Below the pieces are notes generated by a model. It was not told where the DNA came from, did not search any database, and worked only from the letters and a program-made list of their open reading frames with translations. A stretch of DNA of 64,000 nt from Coriolopsis trogii (lineage: Eukaryota > Basidiomycota > Agaricomycetes > Polyporales > Polyporaceae): positions 1,612,001 through 1,676,000 of the forward strand of contig JAHYIO010000031.1 in assembly GCA_020543525.1 (NCBI GenBank), given 5' to 3'. A program made the translations under genes and the position numbers. Positions 23,801-36,159 of this stretch are shown piece by piece (position 1 is the first letter of the stretch; every line of letters begins with the position of its first letter).

Positions 23801-25670
23801 CCTCCAGCGGCCAGAATCTCCTCTCGCCTCGCCACCTCTTACGCCGCCCAGTGCGGAGCCTCAGCCCATGTTGTTCGACCTGCAGACGCCTCCGAGAAGG
23901 CCAGCGTTCCACACGCCCAAGACAGAGTTCGAGACACCGCCTCCTCCCCGAGGCATGCCTGACCTTCCAGGGCCACCTTCGTCGGAAGACGAGGATCAGG
24001 GTGACCACACGCCATTGATGAAAGGTCGAGAGATCGTTCAAGGCGATCTGACAGCAATGAAGACCCCTCGCCCTCCGGGAGCGTGGATGGCCACCCCTGC
24101 ACCAACTCGTCAATCCATCAAGGACCCTGTGGAGCGACCGAAGTCGGCGCCGCCTACTGGCTACGATACATCAACGTCCTCTGATAGTGGGCTTGCTACT
24201 CCACCCTCGACTCTCTCGCGGGCGAGCACCCTTCCGCCCCAGACACCGGCACCTCCCGGAGGCTGGGTAGCTACTCCAGCGCCGAGCACATCCGCCCGCA
24301 GGCGTGGTAGTCTGCTCAAGGTCCGGTTTGACCTCGAGGCTGACACCACGTCCGAGAGTGTTGTCGACAAGTCGTCAGCTGATGGAAGCTTAGAGGCGAA
24401 GCCTGCCGTGGACGAGCCTCAGACAGTGGAATCGTCGCCTCCCAACGCCTCGTTGAATGGTGATGCTTCTGCGGCATCGAGTGCACCCACAGCAGAGTCT
24501 TCTATCGAGTCGCCTCCTACGCCCCCGTCCCTACGAGAGCGTATTCGACAAAAGTCACCGAGTATAAGAGTGCTGGACGCCTATGGACGCGAGCAAATTG
24601 AAACAGAGGCTCCTCCCGCTCCGAAAGCTGAAACACCCGTGTTCACTCCACCGCCTAAAGTTCCTATTCCCCTGACATCTTCACCGCCGCGCAAGACTCA
24701 ACTCCCCACACCTAACGGCACTCCTCGTAGCCGAAGTGCGGTACGGGTGGTTGACGCAATGGGACGCGAGATCGAGGAGGAACCGACGGTGGAGGAAGAC
24801 TCCTCCCTCTTGAACCTGAGTCAGACACCTCTGTCGCACAACGAGGCGCTGAGCCGGATGCGGGATACCCTGTCGAGCATGAAGCACGAACTGAGCGATG
24901 CTGACAGGTATGCCGCCGCACGTATGCTCGAGAAGGTATTTCATCTGATTTATTCTATCTCTCCCCCTTTTCTCCCCTAGGTCGACGGAAAGCGATAGTT
25001 TTGACGAACGGATGTATGCTTTGCAGGAGCAATGCAAGGCTGCGGAGCGGGCGCGCAGCAAGCTGTCCAAGTCGCTGCAGGTGGCACAGAGCGCGGAGGG
25101 CCAGCTCAAAAGCAAGCGGTCGGCGTTCCGGAACATGTTTGGGAACGGTACTGTACTGGTAAGTTCCTGCTATATCATTACTGGGTGCGATTCTGAGATG
25201 TGTCGTGATACACGTAGCAAATAGGCAATGGCGATGTGCAGGTTGCTCGGAGCCTGTTCACGTGGCGTTCCATTGTCGGCTTCATTCTTGTTCAATTGTT
25301 GCTACTGATCATTATGTATCGGTATGTCCCCTGCACACTGTCTTGTGGGATGGTGCACTGAACTTTTGTGGCGCGCAGGTATTCCTTCGCTCAGGCGAGA
25401 AAAATATTCCTCACGACCTACTACGACGCGTTCACACCCGAGCTTTACCTCTATCTCCTCAAACCGGATACCACGAACCACACGATACCCACATGTCCAT
25501 CATGGTCCATCTTCACGATATTCGGCAGCCTCCAGCGCGCTGGCTTGAAAGGCGTCATCACGGACGCTTGGGCGAGCGCAAGCTGCGCTGTGTCGTCGTA
25601 TGTGCAGTCGACGTGGGCCGGCTGGCACTACGCTCAAGACACGGTAACGTATGCGTGGCCGCCGACATAA
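20813..25670 (+). CDS. Large Ser/Pro-rich protein with C-terminal coiled coil and membrane anchor
   Basis: Exons 20813..21389, 21441..21554, 21607..21765, 21812..22069, 22119..22154, 22205..22486, 22538..23608, 23665..24907, 24981..25158, 25242..25321, 25379..25670 give 1,429 residues. Introns 1-7 are all phase 1. Most of the chain is disordered and rich in Ser, Pro, Arg. Two exons begin with the same Tyr-Lys-Glu-Arg, each leading to an RE(R)xWN(S/R)P box (about residues 398-406, 491-498); a third box lies near 576-587. Three SRTNS decamers follow (about 616-646), and two (L/V)DAxGRE elements lie near 1132 and 1191. A coiled coil (about 1255-1300) precedes one hydrophobic segment, SIVGFILVQLLLLIIMY (about 1318-1334), and a 90-residue tail. 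The family is unknown to me; an organelle-membrane or nuclear-envelope scaffold is only a guess. The first ATG in frame is at 20813. Confidence 0.82.
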
Positions 25671-25710
25671 CACGACACGACACGACATGACACGACACGA
25701 CGCGACACGA
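25671..25710 (+). repeat. Pentanucleotide microsatellite (CACGA)8
   Basis: Eight tandem CACGA units begin at the base after the TAA stop of the preceding gene. Unit 4 is CATGA and unit 7 is CGCGA; the other six are perfect. It lies wholly in the 3' untranslated region. Confidence 0.9.
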
Positions 25711-27140
25711 GTTCTGGCCCGATCGGACACCCCCTCCATCCCATCCCATCCAACTAACTTTGCATTACAATCACATATCTATGACAGAATATCCTCATTA
25801 TGCTACCTACGGTCCCTTATGTTTCCAGTTATCAAGTTGAAGCGTTTGGTTATCTCTCCCTCAATTCTTCCGCTCATGTTGTATACGCGTTGTACTGTTG
25901 GCTTCTCGTTGTGCGCTCGGAAGGTATAGATGAGTAAAGCATCCCTCCCAAGTTGCACCCCTTCCCGCGCGTGCGTGATTCGGAGTCTCGGAGGCCACTG
26001 CCAGGCACCGGATAGTAGTACCGCCACAGTGATTTCCCCATTCCCTTCCCCACGTCTTCTGGAAGCAAATGTCCTCTTGTTTGAATTTCACCGTGATCTC
26101 GAGACTGACAGGTTTCTGACGTTCCAGCTCCATCAAGCTTTCCCGCACTAGTGGTCGGACTGCCTGAAACAGGGTTGCTGGGTGCATGTACGCCACGTTA
26201 GTCGACTATCCTCGAAAGCGACCAAGTCAAGACGACGGTTCCCGCTGTTACTATTAACCCCGAGTTCTTCCTGCCACTAAATCCCTGGGCATGTCACTGT
26301 TCATCATACTTACCTGCCGGTGGCAACTCTTGGACGGTTTCTACAACCCTGCGATTGCGCAGCGGCTTCGTTCAATGTGGCGTTCTGGACGTGCGGCCTG
26401 GACTGCAGAGGGCAAGTCGCGGCCGTTGCGGTCCCCATCGCGTCTCGCCGCGACGTGGAAGAATTACTCCGTTTGACACGGAGACGGTGGGAAGCCGTGC
26501 CACGCAACGGTCAGACCAGCAAGGATGGCTCAGCAGTTCTACTCAGATCTCGTGCGAGCAGGGTTTCAAGTTTCAATTTCCGCCGCGAGAATGTGGAGAC
26601 GCGTCTGGAGGAACACTTGAAGGTTTGTCGAGCACAGTACGCACTGCATTGGACGAAAACAGCGAGAAATGGCTGCGGATGCGGTTATCGAACGGGCTGA
26701 ACGCGGACCATGTTCTTGGCCCAGCGGGCAGTCATGGCGCATCGGGGAGTGGATCTTTTGTGTACGGCGCTGAACGGGCCCGCGCATCGCCCTGGACCAT
26801 CTCGATCTGGTGCAAGCACTGGCCAACGCTCCCGCCCAAGCATCTGTGTCCAGCATCGTCATCGCGACAGGGAGCTTGACGACTGCGTAACGCGTGCGGC
26901 CAAGCATGCATCAGAACATTCCCCCGTTGGGTCGCAGCATCACCGTTGCGGAGCTCTCGCCTGGAGGCGAAGATTTGTCGAGCCTGCGACGAGACGAAAC
27001 TCGACCGCGCCGCAAATGTGCTATATCTATACGACCCCTCGTCCTCCGTGGCCCGCTTCGTTTTCTACTCCCTCACCTCTTACGTTCGCTATCCTTCCTT
27101 CTCGTAACCTGCACCGATTTTATAGGTTGAGCGTTAGACC
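25711..27140. other. Gene-poor stretch
   Basis: Open frames of 60-230 codons on the plus strand (26290-27396) overlap in different frames without a closing splice chain. The 26355-26879 frame is the most protein-like, but no family is recognised. It may include the 5' leader of the next gene or a non-coding transcript. Confidence 0.35.
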
Positions 27141-28520
27141 ATGCCTAGCGACGTGCTTCCCCAACTCCCTCCTCAACTACCCCCTTTGCCGCCGCAGCCT
27201 TCACTCGCATCTCCATCAAACTGGAAGCTGCATTACCCTCCAGAGGAGACTAGCTTCGTTCCGAGTTCCTGGGTCGCGGCTCCCATTCAACTTCCGCTAC
27301 GACGTTCAAATTCGACGTCTCCTCCTCGACGGCTTCCTGATCCCCATATCATCGAACAAGTCGCAGGCGACTCGATGGCGCACCGACGTGCTGTAGTGGT
27401 ACCGTTCCCCATCTCTTCAAGCTCGAAGCCGCACTCTCATGCGCGAAGCAACTCTCGCACTCCTTTGCCCATTCTCCCCTCTGCATCCTCCTCAGAACCT
27501 ATAATCATCTCCCCACCCGTGCGTACTCACTCCCGGAGCGTATCTACGGGAGCCGCCCTGAAACCGCCCACATCGAGACCATTGACCGCCGACAAGGAGG
27601 AGAAGGAACGAGAGAAGGACAAAGATCACAATGTCATGAGACCGCTCCCAAAGGGGACGAAGCCCCCTCCTCCCCCGCTCCCTCTTGTCGAACGCGTGCC
27701 TGCGCGCGACCAATCCCTGCCTGTGCCGATGCCTCCTTCTAAGCCAAAGCATGCGGCGACGTCCCCTTTCCCCGTTGCGACATCCTCGCCTTCTGTACCA
27801 CATTCTGCCCCATCGCGTCCACAACCGAAACGGTATCATTCATCACCACGAGTCGACTCACCCTCCGCCTCACCCGCACCCAACGCGCCGCAATCCGCGC
27901 CTGTCCCCTTCGCACAGCGATCCGAACAGGAGCGTGAGAAGCAGCGGGAGCGTGAACGCGAACGTGAGCGCGCGAAGCTGGACAAGAAAGATTCCAACCA
28001 TCGACCGGTACTCATCGTCCTCAACCCCGACCAACCCTTCCTTGACATGCACGTCCCGCTTCCCGCATCTCTCCCCGACTCCACCCCCGTGCATGGGTCG
28101 GTACCCATGCGTGCCCCGACTCCGCCGAAGCCGCGCTCCGCCACAAACGCGCGTACGCATCCACATGCACATGTACCGCACGTTGGCACAACCTATCAGA
28201 CCACGTCGAGCTGGAAAGCGCGTGAGAACGAACACGATCGCGAGCGCGAACGCGAACGCGAACATGAGAGCGAGGGTACGAGGAGCGAAAGCCCCGTCGC
28301 GCCAGTGCCTGTACGGGGTCGCCCACTCGAGATCTTCGTGTCGCAATCGACTCCCAGCCCGGCCAGGCACACCCGCAAGGGTACGGAAGCAGAGCCGTCC
28401 CCCAAGCCGAAACCGAAGCCCACTGAGGGCTTCGCGCGCAAGTGGGTGCTTGAGAAGAAGGGGAAGCGCCTCACGCAGGACACGATGGTCGTAGCGCAGC
28501 AGTTGCGCATGTTGCGATGA
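27141..28520 (+). CDS. Pro/Ser-rich low-complexity protein, unknown
   Basis: A single uninterrupted frame of 459 residues. It opens with a poly-Pro segment (PQLPPQLPPLPPQP) and is dominated by Pro, Ser, Arg and Lys. Two Arg/Glu tracts, near residues 265-285 and 360-382, come from (GCGAAC)-like hexanucleotide repeats. The C terminus is basic and better ordered (GFARKWVLEKKGKRLT, ending AQQLRMLR) and is the part most likely to be conserved. No signal peptide or membrane segment. A 332-codon frame on the opposite strand is its shadow. Function unknown. Confidence 0.65.
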   Translation: MPSDVLPQLPPQLPPLPPQPSLASPSNWKLHYPPEETSFVPSSWVAAPIQLPLRRSNSTSPPRRLPDPHIIEQVAGDSMAHRRAVVVPFPISSSSKPHSHARSNSRTPLPILPSASSSEPIIISPPVRTHSRSVSTGAALKPPTSRPLTADKEEKEREKDKDHNVMRPLPKGTKPPPPPLPLVERVPARDQSLPVPMPPSKPKHAATSPFPVATSSPSVPHSAPSRPQPKRYHSSPRVDSPSASPAPNAPQSAPVPFAQRSEQEREKQRERERERERAKLDKKDSNHRPVLIVLNPDQPFLDMHVPLPASLPDSTPVHGSVPMRAPTPPKPRSATNARTHPHAHVPHVGTTYQTTSSWKARENEHDREREREREHESEGTRSESPVAPVPVRGRPLEIFVSQSTPSPARHTRKGTEAEPSPKPKPKPTEGFARKWVLEKKGKRLTQDTMVVAQQLRMLR

Positions 28521-29583
28521 GCGGGCGTACAGGGTCTGGAGATGGCTAGACTCTCGATAAATATATCGATAGTCGCGCGAGCGGTTTGCACATCGGTCGC
28601 GACGTTCAGGTGCGTGTGTTCTGTAGTCAATACATCGGCCGGCTGATTGAACGTTCCATGCAGACGCGTATAGCGACGGGCTCCCATCGCGGCGACGAGC
28701 AACATGCGGCACCGAAGTAGCGATCACACTAGGCTTGCCAAGCCTACCTCGTCGTTGTGTCTCGGTAGTACATAGCGTCGTAGCGGTTTGATGCAACAAC
28801 CCAAGCATGCATGATGCGCACGCCTTGCGATCGCGATCGCGCATATGGAAGTCTTGCTGTAGAGACATCGTGTAGAAACTCTTGTGAAACCCATTTGTAC
28901 TATGTACTACTTTCCGCAGATCATACCGCTCGGTTTAACCTTATAATCTCGTATCAGTATGTTCGATCGGTGGCTGAGTGTAAAACAACCACTATGTGCA
29001 GCAGTGCGTCTACCAATGCAACCTTCAAGTTGCTTGTGGTCTCGATGGTGCCATAGAGTCCCTGCGGCAAAGTCAAGATATCGAATAGAAGCATTTATTC
29101 TACCGGTAAGACGACGTCATTCCTACCTTGACAATCAATGGAGCAAGGCGGCCAGCGTCGCCGGCTCCTTGAAGTTGAAGCTGTTGTCCTTGCCGCGTAA
29201 CAGACCGACCGACCGAAGGTGAAAGACACTGACAAGCTACAACACCTAATCCCTGTAAGCATACCAGGTTCTTCGCATGTTCTGGGGCGAAGCTGTGGTT
29301 CAAATAGGAGATTGATCAACGTCAGAGGAAGACAACGTAGTGGTCGAACTGGTCCACCTACACAGGCGCTTGGGAGGAGGAACCTCGGATGCACAGCCAC
29401 ATATCATGGGCGCTTGGGGGACAACGCGCCGAGCGCGTCAGTTCGCGTCTCATTTCTCTTCCTTTCCACCGTCACCGTCACCTCCCTCCTCCCCGTCCTC
29501 GTCCCCGCTCTCCTTGGTCATTGCGACCGTCCGGCGATTGCTTGTCCATGATCTAATAGTTCTGCTACCTCACCATATCCCCA
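28521..29583. other. Intergenic stretch
   Basis: No supported gene. The last 200 bp before MED14 are pyrimidine-rich (TCTTCCTTTCC-type runs near 29455-29480), as in many fungal leaders. Confidence 0.45.
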
Positions 29584-32500
29584 ATGGAAACGGCCGTAAA
29601 CGGCCACACTGTCAACGGCTTCCATCCCCACACGCCTTTGCAGAATGGCTTCCATCACGAACATATACCGCCGCTCGAAGAGCTCGAGAAAGAACTGCCG
29701 GTAGTAATGGACGGCCAGGTGCCCCTAGGAGAGCTCGTATCCCGACTGGCGCAGACGATATACGCAGAGCTAGTTGAGATGGCCGAAACGTGAGTGGCGT
29801 ATGATTGAACAATAGGGCAGGTGAGGTGTGGCGTGTCTAATCCTCTCGGTGGCAGCATGCCCAACATGTCCGACGCTGCTCGCAAACGCTACGTGGCCGA
29901 CTGGGTCGTCAAGATGAAGCGGCAGGTCGTGAAGGTCTACGCGATCGCTAAATGGTCTCGCGATGCCGGGGTCGTGCAGAAGGCCATGGTACTTGCCTAT
30001 ATGCTGATGGTGTCTATCGGGTAGCTCACGCGCGCGAGTGCAGAATATAACGGCATTCCTCATGGACCAGAACCGGCAGTTCGAGGATGTCATTATGGGA
30101 TTGAAGTACGGGAGGGACAGCCTGGATCCTGCGAGGTATGTTCTACACAATTCATGTCCAACTGGTGGCATGTGCGGTCATCCCCGTCCCCTTCACTCGC
30201 CTGCGACTGGGGGTTCGTATGTTGAAACTCTCTGTTCCCGTAATTTAGACTGCGAAATCATGATCTCCTAACGTCGTTGGACGTGCTTACTACTGGCACA
30301 TATCGCCGTTTACCTGCATGTATAAAGGCAAGCGTCCACATTTACCTCACATATCCGGAAGCTGCAACGATACTACAGGAGCTCATTGTACCTCCAACAC
30401 CTCTCACCGACGATGAAGTCGTCAAGACTCTGGCCAACATCGAGGATGCCATGCGCTACCGCCTCCGGATGTCGGAGGTCATTCCCTGGGAGATGTCACA
30501 ATATCGAATAGGTACGTCTACTGCCGGGGAGTGTACCAAAGCAATCGCCGGTGTTTTCGTTTGCTCATCAATCTCGCCAGGCAGCGGGCGCGTATTCTTC
30601 ACCGCGCCCAAGCTCTTCGAAGCATCGTTATGTCTGAATGGTGCACGCAAGGAAGACGCGTGGTTTTTCGTGAACGTCACCTTCCTCTTTACTGTTGGAG
30701 GTGACCAGACAGGCATGCAAGGTCGGTTGTGGAGCGTAAATTCTGGTGACAAGTTGTACTGATTCAACCAGAATTCCCTTGCACACCCTCTGGTGCGCTG
30801 AAGCGCAATATCACTTTCGAGGCAGATGCACGATTACATTTCTACCTCCCGCCAGAGGAGCCTCAACCGCCCGAGGCGCCCCCACGGCCACAGTTGCCTG
30901 CAGGCATGGTGGATGCTCCGCTCGTTCGTCTTTACAACTTTCTTCGTAAGTCGTCGACTTTATGTGCCGAGGCTTCAACCTCACCCAAATACACATACAC
31001 AGAAATGATGTCGCTTTCGTATCAGCTTGAGATTCTATGGTATCAGGTTAGTTACGCCATCGGTGACATTTATCCTTGCTAACACGACCTAGGCGGAGCG
31101 GATGCGATCGCTGGGCTGGGCAGAGTACATGACTGTCTCTATGACAAACAACCGTCGGTCAATGGTGATCAATTACTGGGTTCGGAAGCCACCACCTCAA
31201 AGGCGACAACCTAGCCAGCACCAGAGACAGCTGCCGCTAATAGGCGGCAAGCTCACCATATCGATCGTAGAAGTCAAAGAGAAGACCGGACGACAGGCTA
31301 TGCGCTCACCAAGAGCGCGTGTACTTGCAGAACTGCAAGGGCGCTCGAAGCTTGCGGGCTCGCGGCCATCGGACGATGTCGAACATCTGCGATTTGACGT
31401 ACGATGGGAGCCAGAACCTGGCGCGCTCGGCGTTGTACCTGCTCCAGACGACATGTACATACCCCCGAACGAGCTTCACATTGTGAGTGGGCATGCTTTC
31501 TCAAGGATCGGGCCGAACATGTTGATGACTTCTCTTCTTCACAGGACCCAGAAGATCTTGACTTCGAAAGTCTGCTTCGAAGAGTCATCCGACGTCATAC
31601 GGAAGGCGTGATGAAGTTCTTCCAGATGCAGCTGCAGCGTGGTCCCACTGCGAATGTCTTCTCGCCACCTGGGGAGGTCACATTCGTCTCGAATGGTAGG
31701 TTGAACGCCTGTTTCCCGATATGGAAGCTCACGGGCTATACAGAGGGTGCTCCGTCGCTGCGTGTCCACTTGTGCGCGGATGAGGTGGTCATCGTGACCG
31801 TCGACCCCCGGACTGGGCGGCTCACCCTCCGGGACACGGGTGATCTCGCGGCAGCAGGACGTGGACCACGCTTCGCTGTCCTGACGGCGAGACTGAATGA
31901 CTTCCCGTATATGCTCCCGCAAGCGCTTGTCACACTCCGTGTCCAGGTGTGTGCTTACGTGCCCATGCGCAGTGATCGATAAATCTAAACCTCGTACCTT
32001 CTAGACAATCACCGATCTCGCTGAGCAAAAGGTGCAATACCTGGGCCTTCAGAGCTTCCGCACCCGGAACTTCTCTGCTGAAGGTTTGTTCACGTCTTCC
32101 ATCGCGAGTGGGGTCTGTATCTCATCTATCCTGTCTCGCAGAGATCCGGAAACTCGGTCCAAATACGCAAGGGACGCTCTACATTCAACTTGGCAACTTC
32201 CCCATGCACTACCTTGTGCTCGTGATCACAGAGCAGGACTTCCGCTATGCGCTGATTAGCGTGCGCGAGGTCGCATCCTCCATGAATCACGATCTCGAGA
32301 TGGAGGATCTTGGCTGGCTGAATGTACAGCAGATACATGGCAGTGACATCGCTGTGGTACCCGGTGCTGGCCCGGATCCTGTGACTGGGCAGAAGAGGAA
32401 GCGAGATCAAGGACTCGGGCAGGGCGCAGTCTCGGGGGAGCATTATCCGCCAAGGTGCGTCGTACGCCGATCCCGAATCGTTCGGGACGCTAACCATCAT

Positions 32501-33818
32501 CATAGCTTCCGACTGGAGACAAAAGTCTTACGGGAACTGTACGCCTACTGCTGGTGAATTCATCTTCTATCTGATCCAGGAAATGCAACCCTGACACGTT
32601 TTGCGTAGTGCACGAGTTGCATACACCAAGGTCGAGCAGCAGTTCAAGTCGCGCGGCATCTCCTTCACCCACGTCGACTCGACGATGGGCACTGATGTCC
32701 CCGAGTTCGGCAACGTCCAGTCATCTCTCGCCCGGACGATCCCTGCGCTATGCGTGCAGTCGTCGGACATCCTCTCTGGAGCACCAGCGGCGGAGGCAGC
32801 GATGCCAAACATTCGGGTTATCCCCCTCAACTGGTGGTCGAACGACGATGCCAAGGTAGTCACCTGTGTCAAGCTCAAGTATGTCCAGCAGCCGATCGGG
32901 AAACGCGCGAGCGGGAGCACCGTCATCCGACCATCGAAACGGATCATCTACGACACCCGGGACGCCATCGTGTCCTTCCTGTCCGACAACGTCGACCGGT
33001 GCGTCGACGAGTTCCTGGAGGAATGGGCGCGGGTGTCCAAGATGGTCGTCATCGCCCGAGAAGTTGCGCAGATGTCCGCGAAGTACCTCTGGACGGACGT
33101 GCGCCTCATCTCGTTCGACCTCCAGACGGTCGAGTTCGCCTACGCGGCCGACTACTCCGTCTCGCTCACATGCACGGACGAGCTCACGTCGAACCGGAGC
33201 TCGTATCACCTCCGCTTCGGGCGCGTGCCCCACCCGGACGACGACGGGATGCAGATGCAGGTCGACGGCGCGCCGGACCCGACGCACAATCCCCACGAAG
33301 ACGCGGAACTCTTCCTGTGCTCCCTCCTCTCGCACGGGAAGCTCTCCGAGGCGCTCCAGCGGCTTGTCACCCTCCTCCGGCAGACGCTACCGATCGTCGC
33401 CGAGCTCGAGGACATTCGCGTTGCGGCCGCTCGGAGGGGCGCCTGCATCGACACATTCCCCAAATCTGCGGGGTGGTTCCGCGTACTGTATGGCGACCTC
33501 CGACACGCGCTCGACTTCAGGTTATTGACTGGAGAACGCGTTGTAATCCTGGACGGGTCGCATGCGCTTTTTGAGCAAAGCGGAAAATCCACGGTCCCGT
33601 CGAAAGGTAGCAGCAACTCTGTGGCCTTGCAGCCTATTCCCGACTTCCGGTCATTGATTGGTGAGGCAATCAAGGCTGCCGTGACACATGGGGTACAAGG
33701 GTATTTTGCGTCTATTGACATCGGTATCATTTGCGATGTTACTGCTGTGAGGGTTGTGGGTAGGATGTTGTACGAGAAGGTGTTCGAGAAGCTGGCGCAG
33801 ACCAGACCTCACCATTAG
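29584..33818 (+). CDS. MED14: Mediator of RNA polymerase II transcription subunit 14
   Basis: Fifteen exons (29584..29789, 29856..29988, 30044..30135, 30249..30327, 30379..30511, 30581..30721, 30772..30945, 31003..31046, 31093..31482, 31545..31695, 31744..31946, 32005..32083, 32142..32454, 32506..32553, 32609..33818) give 1,131 residues with every phase closed. The N-terminal half carries conserved Med14/Rgr1 blocks: LGELVSRLAQTIYAEL, a KRYVADWVVKMKRQVVK segment, PPTPLTDDEV with AMRYRLRM, RVFFTAPKLFEASLCL, and MMSLSYQLEILWYQAERM. Med14 is the scaffold that links the head, middle and tail modules of Mediator. Intron 4 has a GC donor (30328) and is a multiple of three without stops, so its retention would add 17 residues. 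The long last exon makes up the C-terminal third. Confidence 0.95.
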
Positions 33819-34827
33819 CCTACCCTGTATTGACAAAGTTCAATGCAGATTGAGGGAAGCAATCGCATGATCGCATTCATAACATCTTAACCTGGATAGA
33901 ATGTCTTTGTTCTTCGCCTCCCAGTATCACAGCAAATAGATAATAAAAGAAGATGCATTGCAAACTACACATAATACATGGTAAAAAGTCTATCAGACGA
34001 GCCCCCTCCTCGCTGGCTGGCGGTTCTGCGGCTGCAAGCAGCGCGCAGATGTCGCCAACCAAACGTCCTCGAGACCCCCTTGCGAGGGCCATGTTCTCAG
34101 TTATACGAGGGAGGGCGGATGTCATCGACTAGACTTGAAGGATGTGGCATGTGTAAACATGCGAGACTCGAGTTAGTACCTATAAAATAGATCCTAGCTG
34201 AGTATGTTCTGAGGAATCCAGAAAGCGAGGCAGGAGGTTTATATACCCTCCCAGCCTGTGGTCCGTGCGCGAGGAAGTTTGCACGGTCACGTGTAGGGGT
34301 CAGCTTTGCTCACCTTGCGGGTCGGCAGGCGTCTACAAACACTGAGAGTTCACAGTAAGTCCTCGAATTATACCTTGCATCACTTAGGCACACCTTGGCC
34401 CGCTCGCTGACCAGACTGGGACGATACTTTGGTTATTCGAGAGATCAGATAGTGTGAGTGAGCCTGAATACAATTCAGATCCTTGCTAAGACCGACGATT
34501 AGGCGCCCCGAAGAGTAGTAGGTGTCTCAAATCATCTGTTCATATATCACTGACCAGATTCCCATAGCATCTGTACCATTGACTCGTACCCGTACGACCC
34601 TGAGGAAGTGATCGCCGACTGCGCTAGCCACAATTGTCGTGAAGCAGGGTCCTATTATATATGTGCCCCAGGGATGCGGGTGAGCGAGATACAATCGGGC
34701 ACACAAACAATCCGTAGTACGGGGTGGTGGGTCCCGTCCATATCTCGATGCATGTTCTGCGCATCAATGTTGGTTTTCTACTACTCAGTACAGTTGGACG
34801 TGCATGCGAACATGGTCGATCGTGGCC
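33819..34827. other. Convergent intergenic stretch
   Basis: Lies between the 3' ends of MED14 and the SDR gene. Only short frames are present, and no tRNA-like B-box pair or other RNA gene is visible. Confidence 0.45.
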
Positions 34828-36078
34828 TTACGCCTTCTGTTGCTTCTTCAACGCCGCCTCCACCTCCGCATACACGCTCTCCAGGAGATCCTTCGTCGTC
34901 CGTGTCGGCTTCCAGCCCAGCTGCGCGCGCGCGCGCTCGGCCTTGCACCGTGCGTTCGTAAAGTGCAAGCCCGCTATCCACACGCCTCCAAAGTACTTCT
35001 CCTGCTCCTCCTCGCTGAATACGGTCGGCTCCGCCTCGTCCGCCTTTGCGCGCCCAATCCGGACGAGCGCGTCCCCGATGGCCTTGGCGATGTCGTACGC
35101 CTTGTGCTCGTCCGCGGCGACGAAGTAGTAGCCCTCGCGGCCGTGCGAGAGCTTCGCGGCGGCGTCGCCTCCAGAGAGAACAGCATCGAAGAGGAGGTAG
35201 AACACCTCTGCGACGTCCTCTACGTGCACATTACCCCATGCGGACGCCCCGGAGCCGAGTATGCCCGCGCGACCGCGCCTGACCGCGATGTCGGCGTACA
35301 GCGGGACCTGGATCGAGCGCGGGTTCGCGAGGCCACCGTCAAAAAGCGGACCTTTTGCTCGGCCGTAGATCAGGCCAGGGACGAGAATGTACGAGCGCAC
35401 GTAGCCTTCCGTGACAGCGCTGACCGCGAGTAGGTCGGCCGGGTGGTGGATTGCGGTGGGAGGAATAGCGTCGAGCGCGGCTTGGTCGAGGTCCGAGGTG
35501 ATGGTGTCCGAGGTGAATGCGCCGCGGGCATCGTCGATAAGGATTGCAGCCCCGGACTATGTCACAGTTGAAACTGATCAGGACGCCGGAATGCAGATGG
35601 ATGAAATGGACACTTACCGTGTGGATCAGGATGGGCGTGTCCCCCGACTCCTCGTGGCGTTGCTTCAGTCCGGCAAGGATTGCCTTCATAGCAGGCTCGT
35701 GGTCTGCGTCGGCCTATCTCGCTCAGGGGTTCATCGAACGGACCAGCAGGAATTAAGTACCGGTACGTACGGTGTGGATGACAATATGGGCATCTCTGAC
35801 AAGTTTGGTGAGTAGGTCGGCATCGTCAAGAGACCCTACGGCGACCTTGAGGTCAAACTCCTTCTCCAGGTGTTTCGCCTTGTTCGCATCGCGGACGAGG
35901 ACGGTGATATCGAAGGAAGAAGCCTTGGGATGCTGTAGGATGCGCTGCAAGACAGATCCACCGATGTATCCTGGAGGATATAGATGATGAGAATTCATGA
36001 AGAGCGAGCAGCGGCTGCCTGCTCAGTTCACGCACCGGTCGCACCGGTGTAGAATATGGTGGTCTTCGAGGCAGACAT
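34828..36078 (-). CDS. NAD(P)-binding SDR/epimerase family protein
   Basis: Exons complement of 34828..35556, 35618..35713, 35771..35970 and 36036..36078 give 355 residues. The extended-SDR nucleotide motif TGATGYIGG (about residues 11-19) is split by the first intron, and HIVIHT lies at the next conserved strand. Then come DDARG and a YVRSYILVPGLIYG block typical of NAD-dependent epimerase/NmrA-like proteins, and a C-terminal substrate-binding part. Such fungal proteins are usually called nucleoside-diphosphate-sugar epimerase-like, or flavonol-reductase-like when a Tyr-x3-Lys is present; I see no clear Tyr-x3-Lys, so catalysis is uncertain. A TATAAAT box lies about 75 bp upstream of the start. 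Confidence 0.88.
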
Positions 36079-36152
36079 AGTGTGAGCGGTGTTAGACTTT
36101 CAGTACCAGACAAGAGATCTATACGGATGCATAAGGAGACGTCACCGAGGCA

Positions 36153-36159
36153 ATTTATA
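36153..36159 (-). promoter_or_regulatory. TATA box of the SDR/epimerase gene
   Basis: TATAAAT on the minus strand, about 75 bp before the ATG at 36078. Confidence 0.5.

Noticed and set aside
26290..27396. Chain of plus-strand frames before the Pro-rich gene
   Set aside because: Different frames with no phase-consistent introns; the last overlaps the accepted gene.
27870..28868. 332-codon minus-strand frame
   Set aside because: Opposite a repeat-rich Pro/Arg/Ser coding region; composition is low complexity and it runs past both ends of the real gene.
32748..33574. Long frames in both directions over the last MED14 exon
   Set aside because: They overlap the conserved MED14 frame and show no family features.
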